Below are positions 1 through 8,527 of a stretch of 64,000 nt of DNA, piece by piece. Made by a program: the position numbers and the translations under genes. Below the pieces are notes generated by a model, which was not told where the DNA came from, made no database searches, and saw only the letters and a program-made list of their open reading frames with translations. The DNA lies in contig NEWS02000007.1 of assembly GCA_002869845.2 (NCBI GenBank), positions 215,928 to 279,927 on the forward strand, in the 5' to 3' direction. The stretch's first letter is position 1; each line of letters starts with the position of its first letter. The stretch is from Nitrospira sp. CG24B (GTDB lineage Bacteria > Nitrospirota > Nitrospiria > Nitrospirales > Nitrospiraceae).

Positions 1-1334
1 TTGCCCAGTTCTTCACCCCCACTCCAAAGGGGGAAGGGCCGTTTGATGGCCGGACGGTTGACGACTTCAAGCCCTACCTCGTTGCGCTGAACCTGACCAA
101 GCGTTGCAACCTCAAATGCGATCACTGTTATCTCGATGCGACGACCAAGGCAGCTGGTGGGGACGACGAGCTGAGCACCGAAGAGTGCTACCGGCTCATT
201 GGACAGATCGCCGAAGTGAATAAGGGGTGTCTTCTCGTCATTACTGGTGGCGAACCACTGGTGCGTCCTGACATTCTCGACATTGCTCGTTACGCCGTTA
301 AACTTGGCTTTATGGTGGTCTTCGGCACAAACGGGATGCTGATCGATGACCAGATGGCCAAAGCGCTTGTAGAAATCGGCGTGATGGGAGTTGGCATCAG
401 TATTGATTCATTGGACGCAGCGAAACACAATACTTTTCGTGGCGTTCCGGGAGCGTGGGAAGCGGCGATCGCCGGCATTGAAGCCAGCAAGCGGAATGGC
501 CTTCAATTTCAAGTGCATTTCAGTGCTCAGCCGATGAACTATCGGGAGCTGCCTGAAGTCATTGACTGGGCGCACCGACTCGGCGCCCGCGTCCTGAACG
601 TGTTCTTTATGGTGTGTACGGGACGAGGCGAAGAGCTGACGGATATCACTCCCGCTCAGTATGAAGAGGTCCTGGGCTACCTTGTTGAATGCCAAGATAA
701 TTACAAAGGCATGTTGGTCCGTGCCCGTTGCGCTCCACACTTCAAACGGTTGGCCTATGAGAAGGACCCGAACTCCCCGATCACGAAGGCGACTGGATAT
801 ATGGGGGGAGGATGCCTGGCAGGCACCAACTACGCCCGAGTGACCCCAAACGGTGAACTGACCCCCTGTCCCTATATGCCGCTGTCGGCAGGGAATATCC
901 GTCAACAGAGCTTCGTTGATCTCTGGGAACGATCGGATATCTTCAACTCCTTTCGCTATCCCCAACTCAAGGGGAAATGTGGTGACTGCGAATATACTGA
1001 CATCTGCGGGGGGTGCCGCGCCCGTCCCTATGTCGACCACGGCGACTGGCTGGATGAAGATCAGTGGTGCCTCTACACCCCGAAAGGCGGCGAGAAAATT
1101 AAGGTGGCGTTCAATGTCTCGGAAGAGACCGATGTCGCGTGGGACGACGCGTCTGCTCTCCGATTGAGCCGTATCCCCTACTTCCTACGCGCGATGGTGA
1201 AGAAAGGCGTGGAAAAGCACGCCCGCGAAAACAATGTACTGCTTATCACCGTTGAACTCATGGAAGAGCTGCGCAAAAAACGATTCGGCAATGACGCACC
1301 TGTCTTTAACTTTGACGTAAAGGGTAAGGGATAA
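1..1334 (+). CDS. radical SAM/SPASM protein with C-terminal PCP_red domain, 5' end outside window
   Basis: The reading frame is open from the first full codon (position 3), so the start lies upstream of the window; 443 residues are visible. The radical SAM 4Fe-4S motif CNLKCDHC is at visible residues 35-42 and the SAM-contacting TGGEP motif follows. A SPASM-like C-terminal cysteine set (GGGCLAG, LTPCPYM, KCGDCEYTDICGGC, QWCLY) indicates extra Fe-S clusters, as in the NirJ/AhbD/PqqE group that modifies tetrapyrroles or peptides. From about residue 378 a segment beginning VAWDDASALRLSRIP has the pattern of the PCP_red domain (W-[TD]-x2-A...R...P.F.R). The family's role and substrate are inferred; heme-related chemistry is the best guess because of NirJ-like cysteine spacing and the CopD-like neighbour. 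An apparent GTG start at 216 is internal and would remove the Fe-S motif. Confidence 0.85.
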   Translation, partial: AQFFTPTPKGEGPFDGRTVDDFKPYLVALNLTKRCNLKCDHCYLDATTKAAGGDDELSTEECYRLIGQIAEVNKGCLLVITGGEPLVRPDILDIARYAVKLGFMVVFGTNGMLIDDQMAKALVEIGVMGVGISIDSLDAAKHNTFRGVPGAWEAAIAGIEASKRNGLQFQVHFSAQPMNYRELPEVIDWAHRLGARVLNVFFMVCTGRGEELTDITPAQYEEVLGYLVECQDNYKGMLVRARCAPHFKRLAYEKDPNSPITKATGYMGGGCLAGTNYARVTPNGELTPCPYMPLSAGNIRQQSFVDLWERSDIFNSFRYPQLKGKCGDCEYTDICGGCRARPYVDHGDWLDEDQWCLYTPKGGEKIKVAFNVSEETDVAWDDASALRLSRIPYFLRAMVKKGVEKHARENNVLLITVELMEELRKKRFGNDAPVFNFDVKGKG

Positions 1335-1412
1335 GGCGTCAGGGATGAAGACCTAGAGGCCCATCCTCAAAGCCCCCACACTCCTTACGACTCTCTTCTG
1401 ACTGGTTTCTAA

Positions 1413-1922
1413 ATGGACGCGCTCCAAAGTATCACCACCGATCTCAACACCCTCATTCCAATCGTCAATCACTGGTTTCATCTGCTTTCAGCGATCATTT
1501 GGATCGGCGGCTTGGCATTTCTCGTCATGGCGGTGACACCCGGACTGGAGAAAGCCGTTCCAAAGGATCAGATCAAACCCATCACGGATATTTTTTACCG
1601 GCACTACAAGAAAGTCGCCGGCATTCTCGTCGTCGTCCTACTGTTCACCGGCGGCGTGAATCTCCACTACGTCAATCAGGTCATTACGTCACAAACGGGC
1701 AGCGGGATCCAGCACCACTCCAAGTACCTCATGGTCTTCATGATCAAGCTTCTTCTCGTGCTGGGGCTTCTCACACTGTTCCTCTACACAGTCATTTTCA
1801 AGTCAGACGATGAGGCCGAGGAGGGAGAGTCCTACGAGGTTATTCCATTCCAGCGCGCCGCCCTCTGGATGGGATTCTTCACTATCCTCTGCGCCGCCGC
1901 CATGAAGCACCTGCATCAATAA
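1413..1922 (+). CDS. CopD-like four-helix membrane protein
   Basis: A 169-residue integral membrane protein with four predicted helices (about residues 15-42, 67-86, 104-128 and 149-165). The first helix carries HWFHLLSAIIWIGG, a pattern shared by CopD/DUF2269-like proteins, where paired histidines can bind heme b or copper. A charged acidic loop (DDEAEEGE) separates helices 3 and 4, and the chain ends in KHLHQ. It follows the radical SAM gene by about 80 bp on the same strand, so the two are probably co-transcribed and may share a heme or copper task. I see no signal peptide other than helix 1. Substrate and redox role are not shown by the sequence. Confidence 0.75.
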   Translation: MDALQSITTDLNTLIPIVNHWFHLLSAIIWIGGLAFLVMAVTPGLEKAVPKDQIKPITDIFYRHYKKVAGILVVVLLFTGGVNLHYVNQVITSQTGSGIQHHSKYLMVFMIKLLLVLGLLTLFLYTVIFKSDDEAEEGESYEVIPFQRAALWMGFFTILCAAAMKHLHQ

Positions 1923-1963
1923 TCCTGCATCCTGTTTCTGAATATTCCCGAGACAGTTCCGCC

Positions 1964-2002
1964 GTCTCACATGAGACAGCTGCTGTATCACCTCAGATAC
2001 AG
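1964..2002. promoter_or_regulatory. two adjacent inverted repeats upstream of the receiver-domain gene
   Basis: The roughly 240-bp gap between the CopD-like gene and the receiver gene contains GTCTCA-CA-TGAGAC (1964-1977) followed 5 bp later by CTGTATC-N6-GATACAG (1983-2002). They could be a terminator pair for the upstream operon or operator sites for the downstream gene. No T-run follows, so protein binding is somewhat more likely. Nothing else recognisable is in this gap. Confidence 0.35.
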
Positions 2003-2158
2003 TTCCGCACGTCAGATGATCATGTATTTTTAAAACACACACATATAATCAAACACTTCGACTCACATCTCTTGACCAACCATACGGGAATGGACGTTGC
2101 TTAACCTACTGGCAAGAGTCATGGAGCCTTGTGGGTTATCTCGTAACCACTAGACAAA

Positions 2159-2818
2159 ATGGAGCACGGTATGGAGCTGACAGTCACTCACATGGCAAGG
2201 AGGTCTCCCTCTTCCTCACCATCTGATGCCCCCTTTGGATCCTGCCCATCCAGAGCAGCACTGCCACCTTCCGCCGTTGCCGCCGGTGCTGTGCCTCCTC
2301 GAAGAGGCACAGCCCGGCCTGCCACTCATCCCATTGCCACGAAACCAAGTGGGCCGGTTCAGACAGCCCCTTTTCCCCCCGTTGATTCTGAGATAAATCT
2401 CCCGCAGCCGGCATTAGAGCCAGATCACAAGCTGGGTCCAGACACGAACATGAGGGTCGAAGCGAAAACAGCCCGTTCGATATTGGTTGTCGAGGATGAC
2501 CCTGATATCGCAATGGCTTTGCAAGACTTGCTCGAATTCGAAGGCTTCCAGGTCGACTGTGCCCAGACCTGTCGACAGGCCTTTTCATCCATCGAACAAC
2601 ATGCCTACCATGCAGTCCTCCTCGATCTTGGACTACCTGACGGAGATGGTTGCTCGATTTTGGAGAAACTCCAAGTCTCAACACCCTCCCTTCCCGTGAT
2701 TGTCTTAACGGCTTCACATAGGAACCTGGGGTCCCTACGCGCCTATGCCCATTTGACCAAACCGTGGGAACGAGAAGAGTTGTGCACGATACTTCGCCAT
2801 GCCATCGGCATGGCATGA
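2159..2818 (+). CDS. single-domain response regulator
   Basis: Residues about 105-219 form a CheY-like receiver: acidic pair in VVEDDPD, phospho-acceptor aspartate in LLDLGLPDGDG, the switch threonine in IVLTAS and the conserved lysine in LTKPW. No output domain follows, so it acts by protein contact or in a phosphorelay. The first about 97 residues are rich in Pro, Ala and Ser and look unlike the receiver; an internal ATG at 2450 (MRVEAKT) would give a 122-residue stand-alone receiver and may be the real start. No clear ribosome binding site supports either choice. No histidine kinase gene is adjacent, so the partner is unknown. Confidence 0.75.
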   Translation: MEHGMELTVTHMARRSPSSSPSDAPFGSCPSRAALPPSAVAAGAVPPRRGTARPATHPIATKPSGPVQTAPFPPVDSEINLPQPALEPDHKLGPDTNMRVEAKTARSILVVEDDPDIAMALQDLLEFEGFQVDCAQTCRQAFSSIEQHAYHAVLLDLGLPDGDGCSILEKLQVSTPSLPVIVLTASHRNLGSLRAYAHLTKPWEREELCTILRHAIGMA

Positions 2819-2870
2819 TCTTCGACGCACACTGAATCAGGAAGAGCGATCAAACAAGAAGGGATTTACA

Positions 2871-3629
2871 TCACTTAGACCGGCTGAGGCCTAGTGCGCG
2901 CTTGAAGACGGCGGCGAAGCCGAAATAGCCGAATGAATCTTTGAGGTTCGAATAGAGCCGCTTGACGGTACCCATCTCCGGATTGGTGACATACTCCATT
3001 GTTAAGGCAATCCGCTCCTCACCCTCTCCGAGAGGCGTGACCGCATGCCAGAGTTTATCACCGTTGAAAATCACCATATCCCCAGGCTCAGTCACGAGCT
3101 CAAGATGGCGGGACTGTTTGGTCGGATGGTCCTTGAACAGCTCGCACACCAGCTTGCACTGGGTTGACCGATCGACAAGCCCCATCAGAATCGTGTAGCG
3201 AGCGCCCTTGTAGTATGACGTATCGTAGTGGAACCCAATGTGGTCACCCGGTTCAGTGTAATAGTAGAGGGCGCAGGAATGGGGATCGTTGGCCGGGCAG
3301 AACATCAGTTTTGCCTCAACGAGCCGGTTCAGGAATGCCCGGAATGACTCGGACCGATAGAGGTCGAGAAAGCGAGGGGCTTTCTCCTGCACGGTATAAT
3401 AACTGACGCTCCCGCCCTTCTTATGGCCAGGAATGTAGTTTCGATTGAGTTCCGCTTTCACGCCCTGGGCCTGAGGAACAAACACCTCCTCAACGAAAGC
3501 TCGGGGCAAGAACTGCTTGATGACGAGGAACTCGTTCTGATCCCAATATTCTTGGTGAAGCCGGTCGAAATCCAAGGCGGTGACCGCTTGCGAGACCCTG
3601 TCCGTCACATTGCTCACAAGACTCTGCAC
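2871..3629 (-). CDS. 2OG-Fe(II) oxygenase family protein
   Basis: A 252-residue protein with the double-stranded beta-helix signature of iron/2-oxoglutarate dioxygenases. The metal triad appears as His134-x-Asp136 (GFHYDTS) and His195 (KLWHAVTP), and Arg206 (ERIALT) is placed to bind the 2-oxoglutarate carboxylate. The PGDH.GFHYD and PGDMVIFNGD elements resemble phytanoyl-CoA/prolyl hydroxylase-like members. The start is a GTG. It stands alone between the receiver gene (convergent) and lolA, preceded by two short inverted repeats. The substrate cannot be read from the sequence. Confidence 0.75.
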   Translation of the reverse strand: MQSLVSNVTDRVSQAVTALDFDRLHQEYWDQNEFLVIKQFLPRAFVEEVFVPQAQGVKAELNRNYIPGHKKGGSVSYYTVQEKAPRFLDLYRSESFRAFLNRLVEAKLMFCPANDPHSCALYYYTEPGDHIGFHYDTSYYKGARYTILMGLVDRSTQCKLVCELFKDHPTKQSRHLELVTEPGDMVIFNGDKLWHAVTPLGEGEERIALTMEYVTNPEMGTVKRLYSNLKDSFGYFGFAAVFKRALGLSRSK

Positions 3630-3677
3630 TTATCTCAATCCCTCTCGCCAATACGGTTCTCGGTCAATGGTCGTGAG

Positions 3678-3720
3678 TCATTCGTCAATGAGAAATGCAC
3701 CAGGTCATAGTCATGACTAT
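3678..3720. promoter_or_regulatory. inverted repeats upstream of the oxygenase gene
   Basis: TCATT-CGTC-AATGA lies at 3678-3691 and a perfect 14-bp palindrome ATAGTCATGACTAT at 3707-3720, both between lolA and the oxygenase start at 3629 on the same strand. The perfect dyad symmetry suggests binding of a dimeric regulator. No T-run follows, so a lolA terminator is less likely. Confidence 0.3.
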
Positions 3721-3741
3721 TAATCATCGACCAATGACTGC

Positions 3742-4449
3742 TTACGGCCCATTCAATACCGGAGCCCTGACGACTTCCGCATCCGCAGGTATCTTAAAGT
3801 CGAACACTTCATTACCTAATCCCAGGTTGGGTTTCAAGTTCGAAAACTCAAAAACGGCGACATTGCCGCTGACCTCATGGAGGGACACCGTGCGGATAAA
3901 ATAGGTTTTGGGGAAGACCTCCACGACGATCTTCTGAAGATTCTGAGTGGACTCCTGTTCCTTGGCTTTGGGAATCAGCGTGATGAGCGGCATCCCACCG
4001 ACTCCACGATCTCTTCCCCTGGTAGGCTCAATCTCAAAGGATTCATCCAATTTGGCCGCTCCCTGCAACAACTCCAATGGCGCCTTGGAGGCAGCCATCT
4101 GTGTGAGCTTCCCAACCAGGACCTGCTTATGTTCGGGAACGTAGACCTTCACGTCCTCCTGGTTCACATAGATTTGCTCAGTCGCCGGATCCAAGTAGTC
4201 CCACCGTAAGCGACCGGGCTTTTTAATATAGACCTTGCCGGACGACGCCACAGGCCGCTCAAACCCTTCAATCTTGGTTTTCTGAGAAAAGTCGGCCTGA
4301 AGATCCTTCGTTTTCTCGTATCGCGCTTGCAGCTGTTTGACGACTTCACGGACCTCTTGCAAGGCCTTTTCATCGATCGGTCCGTCTGCCGCCCAAGCCG
4401 GCAAAGCCAATAGGACACTTAATGGAACGGCAAGCCACCAGCGCATCAT
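3742..4449 (-). CDS. lolA: outer-membrane lipoprotein carrier LolA
   Basis: A 235-residue secreted protein: a signal peptide ends at about residue 20 (LPAWA-AD). The mature part has the LolA fold signatures QADFSQKT, GKVYIKKPGRLRWDY and LQKIVVEV. LolA shuttles lipoproteins across the periplasm from the inner-membrane Lol complex to the outer membrane. The gene start overlaps the ftsK stop by four bases (ATGA), so it is translated from the ftsK message, and the ftsK-lolA order is known from many Proteobacteria. The length fits the family. Confidence 0.9.
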   Translation of the reverse strand: MMRWWLAVPLSVLLALPAWAADGPIDEKALQEVREVVKQLQARYEKTKDLQADFSQKTKIEGFERPVASSGKVYIKKPGRLRWDYLDPATEQIYVNQEDVKVYVPEHKQVLVGKLTQMAASKAPLELLQGAAKLDESFEIEPTRGRDRGVGGMPLITLIPKAKEQESTQNLQKIVVEVFPKTYFIRTVSLHEVSGNVAVFEFSNLKPNLGLGNEVFDFKIPADAEVVRAPVLNGP

Positions 4450-6875
4450 ACTTCCGCCGCACCAACCGGGCCGCGCCGTCCAAGCACCTCCCGACGCCCA
4501 TCGCGACCCGCGGCCCCCACAATGCCTTCCGATTCCATCTGCTCAATCATACGCGCTGCCCGGGGATAGCCGACCCGCAGTCGTCGCTGGATCAGTGAAG
4601 CCGAAGCCTGCCCCGTCGACAGCACCAGTTCTTTCGCTTGCTCGTACACCTCGTCTTTCGCCTCTTCCTCAGCCGCCTCCTCCAACTTGAGGGACTGCAG
4701 CTCCTGGTTATAGATCGGCAAGGCCTGTTTCTTCACAAATTCCACCACCGAGCGGACGTCGTCATCCGACACAAAGGACCCATGTAGACGCGCGAGGCGT
4801 CCGGTTCCGGAGGCCAAGTACAGCATATCTCCACGACCGAGGAGAGCCTCCGCTCCGTTCGCATCAAGAATGGTTCGCGAGTCGGTCTTCGACGAGACTT
4901 GGAACGCAATGCGTGCTGGGAAATTCGCTTTAATCAAGCCGGTCAGCACATCGACGGATGGACGCTGAGTGGCCAACACCAGATGAATGCCGGACGCCCG
5001 GGCCATCTGCGCAAGTCGGGCAATCTTGTCTTCCACATCTTTCGGAGCGACCATCATGAGATCCGCTAGTTCGTCGATCATGACGACGATAAACGGCAGC
5101 GGTTCCGGCGGCGTCGGTTTCGGCTGCATGCAACCCCGTTCCCCCTCGGCGATTGAGGTTTCACCAGCGGAGAGACGCTCTTCTTCAGAGAGAAATTTCA
5201 TCGGAAGCTCAGTCTGCTCGACGCTCGGTGCGTTACTTTCAGCAAACACCTCGTGCAAACCGGCGACCTTTCGATTGTACGCATCAATGTTCCGCACACC
5301 GGCTTCCGCCAGCAGCTTATACCGCCGCTCCATCTCAGCGACGACCCATCCCAGGCCTCTTGCGGCTGACTTGGGGTCCGTAATCACCGGCCGCAAAAGA
5401 TGTGGAATGCCTTCATACGATTGGAACTCGAGCATCTTCGGATCAATGAGCAACAGTTTCACTTCACTCGGCTTGGCGGAAAAGAGGATACTGAGTAGCA
5501 TCGTGTTCAGGCTGACACTCTTCCCAGCTCCCGTCGCCCCGGCCACCAAAAGATGCGGCATCGCCTTCAAATCTGCCGTGCTGGGCGCACCAAAGATATC
5601 CTTACCCAGCGCCAGTGTGAGCCTGGATCGTGCCCGCCGAAAGGCCTCGCTCATGACGACTTCTTTCAGGGATACCGTTTCTCGAGACCGGTTCGGCACC
5701 TCGATGCCGACCACGGATTTCCCCGGTAACGGGGCAACGATGCGTAAACTCGTCGCCTTCAGCGCCAGCGCCAGGTCGTCGGCCAGATTCACAATGCGGG
5801 CGACCTTCGTGCCGGGCCCCGGCTCAAATTCGTACATGGTAACGACGGGGCCGGGCCTCACCTCCGTCACAATGCCCTCAATGCCGAAACTCAGCAATGC
5901 GCGTGACAAGATCTCGGACTGTGCTTTGAGTTCCTCATCCGACATCCGATCCATCGGGCCAGAGGGATCACTTAACAGAATCTCCGGGTCAGGCAGCTGA
6001 TAGTTTTCGGACTCAGCTGTCGCAACAACCACTTCCGACTCAGTCGTTTGCGCGTCCCATGTCGGGATTGTGACAGGGAATGGCTGGATGATGGGACCTG
6101 GAGGAGTCTGAGTTGGGGTCAGCTCCAACTCCTCGATCCCGTCAGTGCCTGGCTCCTCTCCTCGAGCGACGGCCGCTGGCTTGGACAACCTGGCTCGTAA
6201 CCGTCGATTGCCGATCTCTTTCTCCACCTCAATTGATCGCTCCGGCATCACCGCGAACACCCCTTCGCGGAGAGTGGCCCAATGTTCCGGCATCCGACGT
6301 ACGGCTTCCGCCAAGGACAGAGGGGTTGTTAGCAAGAGGGAGACCAGGAATCCTGTGATGACCAGAATATGGGCCCCGGTTCCGGCAAAGACGGCACGGA
6401 GTCCCTCGGCGATGGTCTGGCCAACGACACCACCGCCCATCCCGCGGGAAATCATCCCGCTGGTCAGGGTTGGAACCCCCGTCGTTTCAAGATGCAGAAA
6501 GGCGCTCAAGAAGAAGACTGCGGCTAAGGAGCTGGCGGCCGTCCGCAGCGTAAGACTCACCGGAACCTGAGAGAAACATCGAACTCCCAACCGCCCCAGC
6601 AGCACAGGAAAGAGATAGGCCGCTCCACCGATACCAAAAAAGAACCCACCGGCCAACAACGCACCGAACGAACCAATGAGATTGCGTGGCGGATCGGCAT
6701 CCGGCACACCAGCCGCCAGCATCTTCGCCTCTCCTGGCACAAACGACAGGAAGCTCAAGAGCATCAGCAGACTCAGCGCGATCAAGATTACGCCGATCAC
6801 TTCTCGCTGAATATGAGAAGGGGGAGATGGGGCGCGGCGGGCTTCTCCCCGCTTCGCCGAGGTGGTGGCACCCAT
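4446..6875 (-). CDS. ftsK: DNA translocase FtsK
   Basis: An 809-residue FtsK/SpoIIIE protein. Four membrane helices occupy roughly residues 27-190, followed by a linker and the alpha/beta motor. Walker A is GATGAGKS (446-453) and Walker B with the DEA(D)-like loop is VVMIDELADLMM. The C-terminal gamma domain is a winged helix (about 745-800, with LIQRRLRVGYPRA) that reads KOPS sites. It pumps chromosome ends through the closing septum and activates XerCD. Between the Walker A and B segments there is an acidic, Pro/Glu-rich insert (about residues 550-590) of low complexity. The N-terminus holds a short basic stretch before the first helix. It heads the ftsK-lolA operon. Confidence 0.93.
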   Translation of the reverse strand: MGATTSAKRGEARRAPSPPSHIQREVIGVILIALSLLMLLSFLSFVPGEAKMLAAGVPDADPPRNLIGSFGALLAGGFFFGIGGAAYLFPVLLGRLGVRCFSQVPVSLTLRTAASSLAAVFFLSAFLHLETTGVPTLTSGMISRGMGGGVVGQTIAEGLRAVFAGTGAHILVITGFLVSLLLTTPLSLAEAVRRMPEHWATLREGVFAVMPERSIEVEKEIGNRRLRARLSKPAAVARGEEPGTDGIEELELTPTQTPPGPIIQPFPVTIPTWDAQTTESEVVVATAESENYQLPDPEILLSDPSGPMDRMSDEELKAQSEILSRALLSFGIEGIVTEVRPGPVVTMYEFEPGPGTKVARIVNLADDLALALKATSLRIVAPLPGKSVVGIEVPNRSRETVSLKEVVMSEAFRRARSRLTLALGKDIFGAPSTADLKAMPHLLVAGATGAGKSVSLNTMLLSILFSAKPSEVKLLLIDPKMLEFQSYEGIPHLLRPVITDPKSAARGLGWVVAEMERRYKLLAEAGVRNIDAYNRKVAGLHEVFAESNAPSVEQTELPMKFLSEEERLSAGETSIAEGERGCMQPKPTPPEPLPFIVVMIDELADLMMVAPKDVEDKIARLAQMARASGIHLVLATQRPSVDVLTGLIKANFPARIAFQVSSKTDSRTILDANGAEALLGRGDMLYLASGTGRLARLHGSFVSDDDVRSVVEFVKKQALPIYNQELQSLKLEEAAEEEAKDEVYEQAKELVLSTGQASASLIQRRLRVGYPRAARMIEQMESEGIVGAAGRDGRREVLGRRGPVGAAEV

Positions 6876-6969
6876 AGAACGAATGCTAACACAGGGGCAG
6901 GGTCATTTCAAACGAACGCGCATCTGAGTCACCGGCAGTCCCAGCGTGCCTGTCAGACCAATCGACCCG

Positions 6970-7644
6970 TCACAATGGAGCCGATGGCGCTGTGTGCCGA
7001 ATGATCTTGCCTTCCACCAGATAGACAACCAACTCAGCGATGTTGGTGGCATGATCGGCCACTCGCTCGAGGGATTTGGCGATAAAGCTCAACCGAATGG
7101 CGCGTGAAATCGTATGCGGATTTTCCATCATGAAGGAGAGGAGTTCACGAAACAACTGTTCCATGAGATCATCGACGAAGTCATCATCCCCGATGACTTT
7201 CCGAGCCAGAATGGCATCTTCCTTGACGAAGGCATCGATGCTTTCCTTCACCATGACCCGCGCGAGGCTCCCCATCCGTGGGATATCGATGTAGGGCTTG
7301 AGTTGAGGCTCTTCGTTCAGTTCGATCGCGCGCTCACAGATACTTTCTGACAGGTCACTGATACGTTCGAGCTCAGTGGACAGTTTCATGGCCGTCGTCA
7401 CCAACCGCAGATCGCGCGCCGCCGGCTGGTGGAGTGCCAACAACTCAATGCAGGCTTCGTCGATCTCCACATCCATCGCATTCACTTTATGGTCTCGCTC
7501 GATCACGCGGCAGGCCAGGGCCGCATCTCGCGTCACCAATGCGGTCAACGCCTTATCGATTTGGTCTTCTGCGAGACCAGCCATTCGCGCCAGCTTCGTC
7601 TTGAGTTCGGCAAGTTCTTCGTCGAAATGTCGGTGTTGAGCCAT
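6970..7644 (-). CDS. phoU: phosphate signalling regulator PhoU
   Basis: A 224-residue all-helical protein with the two three-helix-bundle repeats of PhoU, including the metal-binding pattern E/DxxxD in the DLRLVTTAMK and SFIAKSLERVADHATNIAE repeats. It couples PstSCAB transport state to the PhoR kinase. I chose the ATG at 7644 (MAQHRHFDEELAEL), the usual family start, four bases after the pstB stop; an earlier in-frame start at 7725 would lie inside pstB. It is the last gene of the pst operon. Confidence 0.92.
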   Translation of the reverse strand: MAQHRHFDEELAELKTKLARMAGLAEDQIDKALTALVTRDAALACRVIERDHKVNAMDVEIDEACIELLALHQPAARDLRLVTTAMKLSTELERISDLSESICERAIELNEEPQLKPYIDIPRMGSLARVMVKESIDAFVKEDAILARKVIGDDDFVDDLMEQLFRELLSFMMENPHTISRAIRLSFIAKSLERVADHATNIAELVVYLVEGKIIRHTAPSAPL

Positions 7645-7648
7645 AGCG

Positions 7649-8527
7649 TCACCCAAATCGTCCAGTGATGTAGTCTTCCGTCTGCTTCTTCGAAGGGTTC
7701 GTGAACAGCTGCTTCGTGAGACCATATTCGACTAATTGGCCGAGATACATGAACGCGGTCCGATCGGATACCCGGGCAGCCTGCTGCATGTTGTGCGTCA
7801 CAATGACGATCGTCAACTCTTTCTTCAACGAAAACAGCAACTCTTCGATGATGCCGGTAGCGATCGGATCTAAGGCGGAGCAGGGTTCATCCATCAAAAG
7901 CACATCCGGCTTGACGGCGAGAGCCCGCGCAATGCAGAGACGCTGCTGCTGACCGCCGGACAAGCCAAGTGCACTTTTATGGAGTCGGTCCTTTACTTCC
8001 TCCCATAAGCCGGCTCCTCGGAGACTTCGCTCGACGATCTCTTCCAACACCGCCCGATTCTTCAATCCTTGCAGCCGCGGACCGTACGCAACATTTTCAT
8101 GGATTGATTTGGGGAACGGGTTGGATTTTTGAAACACCATGCCCACACGTTTTCGAAGATCAGTGATATCAATCAACGGATTGAAGATATCTACGCCGTC
8201 GATGAGGATATTTCCTTCATGCCTCGCGCCTTCGATGAGGTCATTCAAACGATTCATGCAGCGGAGCAGCGTCGATTTCCCGCATCCTGATGGCCCAATG
8301 AAGGCAGTCACTTGGTTTTCTGGAATATCCAAATCAACTTTGAACAGGGCCTGGACCGGCCCATAGAAAAAGTTGAAGCCCTGCACCCGAAGTTTCGACT
8401 TCCCCTGAGCACTGGGCTGAGGCGTCACGTTGGAATCATGTGGGTCCATGCGCTCCATCTCCAGTGAGGACACAGCGGGTGAGAGGGTAGAAACACCGGA
8501 CGTCACGTCAAACTGCTGACCCAGCAT
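7649..8527 (-). CDS. pstB: phosphate ABC transporter ATPase PstB
   Basis: A 292-residue ABC ATPase: Walker [10 protein letters not shown] (78-86), signature LSGGQ (189-193), Walker B VLLMDEP (209-215) and switch His245 (VTHNM). The text [13 protein letters not shown] is diagnostic of PstB. About 45 extra N-terminal residues precede the usual family start. The first ATG is nevertheless favoured because a strong AGGAGG lies five to six bases upstream. It overlaps the end of pstA by 20 bases, which supports translational coupling. Confidence 0.93.
   Translation of the reverse strand: MLGQQFDVTSGVSTLSPAVSSLEMERMDPHDSNVTPQPSAQGKSKLRVQGFNFFYGPVQALFKVDLDIPENQVTAFIGPSGCGKSTLLRCMNRLNDLIEGARHEGNILIDGVDIFNPLIDITDLRKRVGMVFQKSNPFPKSIHENVAYGPRLQGLKNRAVLEEIVERSLRGAGLWEEVKDRLHKSALGLSGGQQQRLCIARALAVKPDVLLMDEPCSALDPIATGIIEELLFSLKKELTIVIVTHNMQQAARVSDRTAFMYLGQLVEYGLTKQLFTNPSKKQTEDYITGRFG

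Noticed and set aside
408..1040. Long minus-strand frame opposite the radical SAM gene
   Set aside because: No family motif; its codons mirror the well-supported plus-strand gene.
216..1334. Start of the radical SAM gene at GTG 216
   Set aside because: It would delete the CNLKCDHC motif, which is encoded in frame upstream.
2184..2816. Minus-strand frame opposite the receiver gene
   Set aside because: Lacks motifs and a ribosome binding site, while the plus strand has a full receiver domain.
4987..6000. 337-codon plus-strand frame inside ftsK
   Set aside because: Antisense to the FtsK motor with low-complexity content; an artefact of GC-rich codon bias.
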